Origin: Glandiceps talaboti
Taxonomy: Eukaryota; Hemichordata; Enteropneusta; Spengelidae
Assembly (NCBI RefSeq): GCF_964340395.1
Contig: NC_135549.1
Location: 5,257,001-5,321,000, forward strand
Direction: 5' to 3'
Length of the DNA: 64,000 nt
Shown: positions 19,870 to 64,000 of the stretch, piece after piece
Numbering within the stretch: position 1 is the first letter of the stretch
Layout of the letters: every line of letters begins with the position of its first letter
Made by a program: the position numbers and the translations under genes
The notes under the pieces: generated by a model
Seen by the model: only the letters and a program-made list of their open reading frames with translations
Told to the model about the DNA's origin: nothing
Database searches by the model: none

Positions 19870-22040
19870 AAATCGGAAACATTTTCTGCCATAGGCCAGA
19901 CTTGATTTCCCCAGTCCCCACCCCTTGTAATTACTGAAGATTCTCCTTATTGAGGGCTTTCAGTTTACGTCTGGTAGAAGAGCTTTATTATGACAAAGAA
20001 TGACCATTTCAGATCTAGACAGTGGTAAGCAAATTGGTCTAATCATCATTTCGTTATCTTTCCCGTTTATCTTGAAATTACAAAGGCAAAATTAAATGTC
20101 AATAATCTATTGAAATGTCGAGATAACATTACAATATATTCATCATTTAAACTACACATGTGTATGGTTTATTTTCTTATCTTTAATAGATGGTTTTTAT
20201 TGCTAGTACCCCGGCCCTCGTAAATAAATTACGTCTGGCTTCCTATATTTTGGCATACTGTATATGAAAGGGTACAAACTGGGTGTATATGTTCTTTGGC
20301 GTATACTTCTTACTGCACATTTACAAGTAAAAGGTACTCGCAATATTCCACTTACTGAAACATACGTACATTTTATTTGCAATTGTCTGAACTCAAGTCC
20401 TGTAATAATGCGTAACTTATAAACGGTCCGATGATATACACGTAATTTATTTTACGAAGTTAAACCCATAACTTAGACTGAACTTTTGCACATTGAGCTT
20501 TCATCATACATAATTTATTGTACGTATGTTACGATCCAGAAATATCATATTTGGAATTTTGGCATATTTTAATTAAATTAACGTTAAATTCACATTTATA
20601 CTATTTACTCACAGACAGGAGCTAACAACAGCATAATCTACAAATATGTTGATTTATCTACTAAATCTGTACTAATTACATTTATCTCTAGTAGCTAACA
20701 TATGTCAAGTGTTTTGATTGAACAACATATATTAGTACTTATAAACAAGATTTGTTGATTATCGAATTCAGATTAATACTTAATTTTGTAATGGCCTGAT
20801 CAACACTTGTCTTACACGTGAACATTTACATATGGCATGATCTTCAATCTCAATCTTAAATATTCTGGTGGAAAGTTCACCTTGTCTTCTAGAACAATTA
20901 GTCTAGGTGAGGGATCATTTATTAATAGCAAACTATGTTTACAATAATGACATCACCATAATTTGAAGGTGACAACTAGAACTTATATGTGAGGGACATG
21001 GAGAAATAAACCTTACTTTTAGATTTTGATTACAACGTTAACGCAACTGTTGGTGTGTGTGTCTCTCTGCCTGAGTGTAAGAGCGTACGTGTATGTGACG
21101 ATACCTGTGTAGCTAATTCCTAACTCAGACAAACTCGTAGATCCTGGTACCCTAGAAAGACAGAGTGGAGAATCGTTTACGTTCTGTCGATCTACCCACA
21201 ACTACCATACTTAGACACTGAAACGTTATACTAAGCCACCCCAGAACGCTACACGTATACGTATACGCACATTTAAATCAAATGCCTTCGGTAAGGTCAA
21301 AACGCTTTATTTCTACACACATTGAAGTGTTGGAATGCAAAATCCCCAGCTATAGCTGTCGTAATTGGTGTACCCGTTAGTTGGCAAATTGATTCTGTCA
21401 AACTATCTGCAATTTGCGGAAGTTTCCATCCATATCAAAGATGTTGCCTAATTACGAAATGTATTAAAGGAGAAGTGCATTCAACCATAAACGGACCTTT
21501 GAATCATCTATATAATGGATTTTTATCATAATGTATGTCTAGTTTTCGAATTTTGATTTGCCGACAACACAGCCGTTTCTTCGAGGAGGCCATTTGATGG
21601 CACACACTGCAGCTACACCAAATGTTATCGTTGTTGTCACTCACGCTATCTTTGCTTACACTGTCCATACAATGTCATTTCACGAATCCCCTGGGTCACT
21701 GTCCTCCAGCTCTGAACAGCTATTCATGTTGTCTAGTTCACTTTCTTCGTTTTCCGGTTCAAACGTGTAGTGTTCTAAATCAAGACCACAACTACACGCC
21801 ATTTCTTGACAATGTCAAGTGTAAGGTTAGGAGTGGATTTCATCACACATTCTCGGAATGACAACGTGAGGGCAGTTCAAAATGGACAATATGGCGAAAA
21901 ACATGAACCTGCGAAATCGGACTTCGATTATTAAAAGTTACAAACATGGTAAATGAATGCAATAAGTGGTAACTCAATATTCAAACACGTTTTTAATCAA
22001 TACAAGTCAACATGTTCTTTGGGCCATTAATTTAGCAACT
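19870..22040. other. Intergenic DNA, no gene recognised
   Basis: The sequence is AT-rich with only short unsupported open frames. Nothing recognisable was seen. Confidence 0.6.
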
Positions 22041-22049
22041 GAACCATAA

Positions 22050-22920
22050 TCAATATACATGGAGCTACATCAACAAGCTTTATAGGACACATGTATTTTA
22101 AATGTATGTAAATGTAACTCAGTTACTCAGAAATTTGAAGCTTTTAATCACAAGATTTTGCCTAACTAATAAAAACGGCTAATAACAACGGCTAATTGTC
22201 AAACCCAGGTCAGAGTCTCGACAATTGCCAACATATATCAAACCAACGTTTTCATGAATACAGTCTCCTAAACGCAACAATTTTCAAAATTAAAGTCACG
22301 GATTTCTTTCCTGTATATTCATAATACCATTGTCCAAAAGTAGGGGCTAAATTGTTTGCAATGTTCTCCCAAAATGGCAATTTCACAGTAAACAGTCTTA
22401 GAGCAAACACGTATGCTTTATTATCACCACTTTATGTACCAATTGAAATTACATGGAATTTGAAGTGTGCATTCTCAAGATATAGTTTAATCAAGAAAAT
22501 AATGAATTAAACAATGACTCATTTAATACAATTCAAAAACTACATCAGCAAACTACGTCAAACACTTGTAAGCGTTATTATCATCAACGGACCACAATAG
22601 ATGAAATTTTAACTTTACAATCTAAAGATGTAACCTAATTACCGAAAATCATTAATTATGCAAATACGACACTAATACTAATAGCTACGTCAACAAGCTT
22701 TACCAGACATATGAGATGCGTTGTGGTTGATGTATGTACCAAATAATGGAATTTGAATTGTGCATTCTTAAGATAGAGCCTACTAACTGAAAATCATTAA
22801 TTGTGTAAATTAATGACTCTAAACAAACTAAAATCTATATCAACAAGCTCTGTAGGACATGTGCGCTTTGGTTGATGTATACACACAATTATGTGGAATT
22901 TGTAGTGTGCATTTGTATTC
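22050..22920. repeat. About 150-bp satellite-like repeat, cluster 2
   Basis: Diverged units recur at roughly 146-150 bp, with anchors TACATCAGCAAAC (22541), CAACAAGCTT (22691) and CAACAAGCTC (22841). Each has a GTGCATT-like block, and one carries ATTATGCAAATAC near 22660. It lies 0.6-1.4 kb upstream of the gene B start. Confidence 0.75.
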
Positions 22921-23474
22921 ATACTTACTTTATTTCACCAATGCACGAATGTAAATTTACAGACACTACAGGCATCCTAGTGAAGGACATGACAAATAGC
23001 TCTATCATATACATGTAGCTTAAGAGACATCATGCCCCGCCTCCTGAATAAGCATCACCTCAATTAGTATCAAGTGAACAACATTACACTCTGCAAGAAT
23101 GTATCGATATAACAATTAAACAAAACATACTTATCAGATAATGGAAGCTTGGATAGTTTATTTTGATATTCTTATTACTAAAAATCATTAAAAATCATGC
23201 AAATTACTAAATAGGTTAGATATAAGTATTTTGACTTATTATGAATACACGTCAACTAGACTATCGTGACATAATGCATTCAAATACTAGTGCTTTATGA
23301 TAAAAGTTTACCATACCGTTTAAACTAGGAATGGTCCATATAAGTATGCGTTTGTCTCTGTTTGCCATTAGCTTCGAATTCTTATGCAATCATATGTGAT
23401 CCCTGTTCTAATGCCGGGGTGCTTCATCAGCACATTCATACTCAGCTATTATCTCTCGAATACAGTGAGCTGCT

Positions 23475-47372
<23,898 letters not shown>

Positions 47373-49079
47373 ACAGAGACCCGTCTCTTTAGGAATTATC
47401 ATTCAGTATACTAATAAGTTATATAAACTAAGAGTACATGTACCTTCGTATAGTCTATTTCAAAGTATAATTATGATATGTTGAAAGTAGTAATGAAAAT
47501 TTAGAATTTGGTGTACGGGGATTGTCAGTGTTGTGCCATGTTTATGGGACAATTGTTATCAATTAATGATTATGATGACTCGAAATTACGAGAGATTAAG
47601 ATTAAAGCCAGTGTGATTAGAGTTTCCAATATCAATTGATGTCAAATTAGCATCTTGATACAAATTGTGCCATAAACACGACAGTTGTTTCATTTGTAAA
47701 CTTAAATTTTCATATGCATATATAGAATTCATACTATAACATCGTTTTACTTTCAGACATGATAATTCTGTTTTTCATACAGCACATTGTGCATCATTTT
47801 CCACCTTTTTATATGAGCATGCCACTATTTTTTTTTTAAATATATATTTCCGTCTTAAAGTACGACAAATGATACTTTTAAGTAGACTGGTTGTTTTATG
47901 GAATTTCACATTAAGTTAAATTGCGCACTGCAAGTTATAATTCCTTAGTTTTACTGGCAAACTGAATAATCGAAGGAACGTGCTTGATAACGATGAATCT
48001 TGTGGAGATATTACTGTCAGGATTGTGTAGGATATATAAATACCTTATGTGATACATTTTAGTGATTAGATTATTAGGGGGTATGCATTTTACTTTGACT
48101 CATTCTATTGTCTAACTAACTAACTAACAGGAGGCTCGATGGTCGTGTTTTAGAGAAAAGAAATTAGAGGAAGGTAACGTTATTACTTTTTAGCATGATG
48201 AAATCGGGTGAGGGGCATATTTCAATCAACGACTCGGGTCTGATTCCCCCTCCTTTACAATTACTGATGGCTCCCTAAAAGACAAGAAATAAGAAAGCGA
48301 AGAGAGCTCGGCGTAAGTTGTACCACTTCTTGTATAAATAGTGCAGAAGCCAACAACTTTATACAACGGACATCTACGTAGGATGTAGAGGGAAATGAAA
48401 CATTCAAAAGTCATACTTACATTATAAAGGTAAGCTAAACAATTGGCCAGGGTAATTTGTATCCGACAACACACGATAGGTAAGGGAAGGTTTTGATAAT
48501 TTATTTCAAAGGAATTTGAACAAGGTCGGCTACATAGTGAATACATTGAATTACTTTAATTGATTTAATATACTAAATTAATTTTTAGACATGGCATTTA
48601 CACTATATACAATGACGACAACTCTTGCACCTATGAATTTAAAATGTTTTTTCTGGATGGTTTGACTTTGAAATGACATGTCATTATTATGATCGACCAA
48701 CATAATAAACAACTCGCAATAGTCAAAAGGATTTTGTTCACATTCCCATATCTAAGTTTGTGTTTGGAACAAGAGCTTAATTCGCTACTAAAAAAATTAT
48801 ATTTTTGTCGGTCACAATGATTTGGGTTTTTATGAGATGGTGCTGTTTTGTTAATACTGTAACTGTAAGACGAGATGTAAAGACAATTCTATTGTCTGCT
48901 TTCTAGGACACATGTCACAAGGTTATTTTTAATAAATGTGAAGTCGGACGGTATGTATACATGTGTCTGTGCAATAGGAAGCATGCCATCACTCCTAGAG
49001 ACTCGTCCTTGGTTTTCTAATCAACCCGCATCTCAGATTAGAAAGCCCGCGACGAGTCTCTAAGCTACAGTGTGGGTGT

Positions 49080-49450
49080 CATATATGTTTGTCGGGGGGG
49101 GGGGGCAGAGGCATGTTCTCGTCCCGGGGGGGGGGGCTACTCCCCTTATTTGAGTATATGTATATGTGCCGCCCTTTGGGGTGTGTTTTCTAGCCCTTAG
49201 GTCTAAAATGGGGTCTGTTTTTTTCGAGCTGAAGAGTCTAAAGCGGGGTCCACTTTTTTTTATTATTTGGCTTGGTCTAAAATGTGTTCCAACTTCTTTC
49301 ACCAAATAATAATTCTTCCAAAGTGTTGCCTCCTAAGGAAAATGTAAAACTTTCATCGTTTAGAAACCTGTAGTGGTCTAAAATGGAGTACGGATTTTTG
49401 GTCAAAATGGGTCTAAAATGGGGCTTGGAGTTTCCAGCACTGGCTACGCA
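49080..49450. repeat. G-run and degenerate GGTCTAAAATGGGGT repeat
   Basis: Two G runs (near 49093 and 49124) precede five spaced variants of GGTCTAAAATGGGGT (around 49200, 49228, 49272, 49373 and 49408). It looks like a diverged simple repeat or the tail of an interspersed element. Confidence 0.6.
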
Positions 49451-49507
49451 TCCCTAACAGAGCTGGCTACTGGACCGCCCCCGGGGTTCTCGTATTGATT
49501 GGAAAAT

Positions 49508-49530
49508 CCATAGACCCTGAGGGTCTATGG
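49508..49530. repeat. Perfect short palindrome
   Basis: CCATAGACCCT and AGGGTCTATGG form a perfect hairpin with almost no loop. No function can be assigned. Confidence 0.7.
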
Positions 49531-50183
49531 AGAATCCAGGTCCTCGCCAGGACGTACACATATAGACACTGGCCCCTCCCTTGAAGTTTGTCGAAACCTG
49601 GTAGGTGGATGATGATAAGTCCATGAAGTGATACTAGGACATACACTTGAAGATGATGACTCTCTGAAGAGATACGCAGCCTTGTTTTTGAGTCTGTTGA
49701 ATGTGTGCATTACGTAATCTATTTCATCCCACCAGACCAATCTCTGAAACAACACATTGACAACTATCAGTACAGTCTTTGTAGTCTACTCATGCATATA
49801 ACGGCACACAATACGCTCAATAGCCCATGATTCTCTCTGATTTGTATGCTCAGACATCAACTCTTTGAAAATGTTTTCACATACACCTATACACTTGTGT
49901 GATTTGCATACTTGCTCTGCGCGTACACATGAGAATGAATTGTGGGATATTCAGTGTACTGTGCTGCAACATTCCTAGTCATGACAATTTTGGTCAGAGT
50001 TATATGCTCATACATCGTAGTTGTTCTCGTCGCATAGTGTTGTCTTTAAATAGATTTAGCGTTAAAAGCTAAACATTTGGAGTACGTTAACTTTGGCAGT
50101 GAAAATACCCCATACAGGTAATGTACTTGTTCTCTTGTGTTGGATATGGTTTAGATTAGTTCCGATCGAACTTTCTCAATAAA

Positions 50184-50185
<2 letters not shown>

Positions 50186-50250
<65 letters not shown>
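50186..50250. repeat. (CA)n microsatellite
   Basis: A pure CA run of about 64 bp in the B-C spacer. Confidence 0.95.
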
Positions 50251-50252
<2 letters not shown>

Positions 50253-51345
50253 TGTTAGTTCTTCGTGCACCTGATGTGTTAGGGTCATTTTGGATCAAGA
50301 GGCAACTCCCCATACAAAACAAGACATGTAACACAGTTATTGGATACTGTACATTTGTAAGCGTTTAACTTGTATTAATCGAACATAGTGCAATTATTGT
50401 AGAACGGTGACAATAGTGAGATCTATATGGGTGTAGGAACCAGTGTCGACCTGATCACCCTGTCGTCAAGTCAATGATCCTTTATTGGTACAAATTGATT
50501 ATTCAGTATGTGCATGACCAGTATAAACGTGATATCTGTCTAGACATACTGTTTTGGAGAACCAATTAAACTCGATAGAGTTGATAGCTAGTCTAACGTG
50601 TGAATTAGGCAACAAAGTGTAACCGTATTGTTGTTGATTAATGGAATGCACATACACGTTGTAAATTATGGAAATACACTTTTAAACATTCGTTGTAATT
50701 TAAAGGGGGTGTAAGCACTATAATGATGGATAGTACATGTAAGTCATCAAACATGCATTGAAACATATGCCAAAATATCAATCCGTCGACGTCATCAATT
50801 GAAGGCCAGAATTTATATTCATATGAATGTGTTTGGGTATGACTGAAATAGAGACAGATACCAAAATATTTTCTCCCCAGACCCTCCTACCGGCAATTCT
50901 GATTACAGCCTAATTTTCCAAAGTGTACGTTGACTATCAGGCTGACCAGTTGTTAAATATGTCACTTCGCACGGTGACTTAAAAAAAAAAACGAGCATAG
51001 CTGAGAATAACAGAATCAAGTGTTGTACAGGCAAGTAGACAGCAGATTGAAGAACTTCACAGGGGTTTGGAAAGTACAGTTGGCGAACCTCGGGGTGAGG
51101 CACACCTGCGCTACAGTACTATGACACGGTCTACCCCTGTATAACCACCATGGCAGTGCTCCACGTAACTCTAGACTAAGACCACCGTAGTGGTCTGAGG
51201 TCTAGACGAACTCTGCCTCGGGTAATATGGTGTTAACACTAAGTTGTTGATGTCTGTACATGATGTAACAGACAATCCGTCCATGTCTATTGTTAATCAA
51301 ACAACCAGTATCTTGACCTGTCAATCAAACCATATCATATCCGAC

Positions 51346-51350
51346 ATACA

Positions 51351-51382
<32 letters not shown>

Positions 51383-51483
51383 CATACATACATACATACA
51401 TACATACATACATACATACATACATACATGTACATACATACATACATGCATACATACATACATACATACACACACACATACAC

Positions 51484-51572
<89 letters not shown>
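51346..51572. repeat. (CATA)n-(ACAG)n microsatellite
   Basis: CATA units with interruptions are followed by a clean ACAG/CAGA array. Open frames on both strands here are repeat artefacts. Confidence 0.95.
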
Positions 51573-52794
51573 AAAAACAAAAGTATAATCCTAGAACCAA
51601 ACAATACTTTTACAAAACTTAGGTAAGCTAGAGTAACTTTAACCCTAGAGTCAATCGAAACGTCACAGTCTCCGGTCCCAGTGGGTGAAGTATTCAAACA
51701 TGGAAGTATATCAACCAATGATGCAAGTAATTATGACGATAGAACAGCTTTAGTCTTTCGACTTAACGTTTAATTATTGTGACTGCAACCTCGCTGTTAT
51801 TGTCATCGGCATGTGAAGTTAAGTTATGAACGATTATTTTCACCGACTACTTTGGTGATACCATCCTGCAATCAGTGACTTTACCTCTTTCTTGATATGG
51901 CAATAGCGGCGTTCTATATAGGTTTTTGATTAGGTTTAAGTTATTCTATTGGTCTTGTCTTGCAGAAAAATAAAAATACATAGGCTTATTGTCACACTTC
52001 ATTAGTCAGCCTATGTATACGTCTAAGTACTAAGTGAATGCTTCTACTTGTGTCTATATACTAACCCAGAACTGTTTACTGAGTGCAAATAATATCCTTG
52101 GGCTGAGGTTAAAACTACTCGTTCCCAGTTGTATCAACAAATCTGGCATCAGTATCATCAGCCAGATGTACCTTCTCAAGGATAACAAAAAATACGCATA
52201 GTTACATAAGACTTTGTCGAGTGGTAAATAGTTAATAGTTTATACAGTAACAAGGTTTGTGGGGGGGGGGGGGGTTAGAGTAGTGGTAAACAGTCAGTTA
52301 ATTAATAAAATAAAAATTGAATAAAGTAAAATGGTAAGAGAAGAGTCGAATAATAGCGTATTTAAGTTAGTACTTGTATGATATAACTAGCCACATGTCG
52401 CAAGAAAAAAACATGAATTATCAGACCCCAAAGGCAAACGTGGATTTCTGATATAGATTAGAAATCATAATTATAACACATTAATTAAAAGTATAGACCC
52501 AGTCGTTATTTTCGCTAATGCAATAGCTCCCCCAACGAATGGTTAGCGAGTGGTTAAAAGCAGACAAACTAATGATGAACCTTTCAGACTAATTGTCAAT
52601 AGTCTATGGTGTATAAAATGGCTATGTATAAATTTTAATGTGCAGTCAGAGTCGATGTCGTGTATATGTCAAACATGTAAGCCGGGTTGTCGAATTCGTG
52701 TGGAGAAAAAATCGAATAGTCATACATATTTGTGATGCTTATTGTTCTTTTTTTAGATTTAGATCCCAGAGTCAGTACCTGAAAACACAGAACG

Positions 52795-63688
<10,894 letters not shown>

Positions 63689-64000
63689 GTAGTAAATGAC
63701 TATAATTAGATTATAATGTATGTGTTAATAGTTATTTTAAGGACTTCAGCCAAGATTATTATTGCGACCTTCAAAAACAGTTTGAATATTATGTGACCAG
63801 TTTTGATATGCCATACCCCCTCTGAATTATGTGTAAGGACACTCCAAAATATCTCATTAGCATATGAACACCAAACTAACACTCAGCTATGTACAAACTA
63901 GTATAAAAGAGAATAATAGTTTGTACATGACTGAGTGTTTGTTTGGTGTAATACAATCTTCCAGATGATGGGACATAAAGCAAATTGTTCCTTTAACCGA

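Larger units (their letters stand above)
47373..52794. other. Intergenic DNA between genes B and C
   Basis: No convincing gene was found. Contents include a candidate AATAAA at 48704, an imperfect inverted repeat at about 48993-49062 (AGAGACTCGTC against GACGAGTCTCT), a G-run-bearing repeat at 49080-49450, a hairpin at 49508-49530, (CA)n at 50186-50250 and a large microsatellite at 51346-51572. Open frames are short or repeat-driven. A T-rich acceptor-like TTTTTTTAG at 52747-52755 may start a 5' UTR exon of gene C. Confidence 0.6.

Noticed and set aside
51346-51572. CRISPR-like or direct-repeat array appearance
   Set aside because: The units are 4-bp microsatellites with no spacers, in an intron-bearing eukaryotic genome.

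Overview
The window is eukaryotic genomic DNA, almost certainly from an invertebrate animal and probably a marine one. The evidence is intron-rich genes with GT-AG splice sites, very abundant microsatellites ((TA)n, (ATAC)n, (CTGT)n, (CT)n), Penelope-like elements, non-LTR retrotransposon remnants and MITEs. The sequence alone does not fix the phylum.

Its main content is a head-to-tail array of three paralogous TRPC-type (canonical transient receptor potential) cation channel genes, all on the + strand. Gene A (exons from 534 to 8097) has lost its first two coding exons to the left window edge. Gene B (23475-47372) appears complete: 15 coding exons sum to exactly 3600 nt (1199 codons plus stop) with every splice phase consistent. 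Gene C (52795 to at least 63688) has its start and 13 exons, and its 3' end lies beyond the right edge. I assembled the exons by hand, comparing the three paralogues with one another and with remembered TRPC features: N-terminal ankyrin region, TRP_2 region, the CQQ segment, S1-S6, the LFWS pore segment, and the EWKFAR/EWKYAR TRP box. Intron positions and phases match exon by exon in all three genes, so the array arose by tandem duplication of an intron-containing gene.

The paralogues differ where function would be tuned. These regions are the S3-S4 extracellular loop (about 60 residues in A, about 115-120 sequon-rich residues in B and C), the pore (A lacks the acidic residue present in B and C), a phase-0 microexon after the TRP box (16, 9 and 13 codons) and the C-terminus (short with a possible PDZ ligand in A; a long coiled coil plus acidic tail in B).

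The intergenic spacers (8.1-23.5 kb and 47.4-52.8 kb) contain no convincing host gene. They and the large introns hold repeats. Penelope-like element remnants with a GIY-YIG endonuclease domain lie at 19.4-19.8 kb and 45.1-45.8 kb. Inverted Penelope-type ends carrying hammerhead-ribozyme-like motifs lie at 19.2, 24.2 and 44.5 kb. LINE remnants lie at 13.0-13.6 kb (+) and 36.5-38.35 kb (-). An 853-bp hAT-like MITE with an 8-bp target duplication (25362-26214) sits close to a 1.83-kb element with 62-bp perfect terminal inverted repeats and TTAA flanks (26344-28174). A TIR element embedded in (TA)n lies at about 18.56-19.22 kb, with a second copy at 45.83-46.2 kb. A roughly 150-bp satellite-like repeat carrying an octamer motif occurs in several clusters. 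One unrecognised minus-strand ORF, interrupted by a single in-frame stop, lies in a gene B intron (33.93-34.45 kb).

Nothing resembling a prokaryotic system, CRISPR array, rRNA or convincing tRNA was seen. The most interesting signals are the tandem TRPC array with its diversified loops, pores and tails, and the covarying hammerhead motifs in the Penelope ends.
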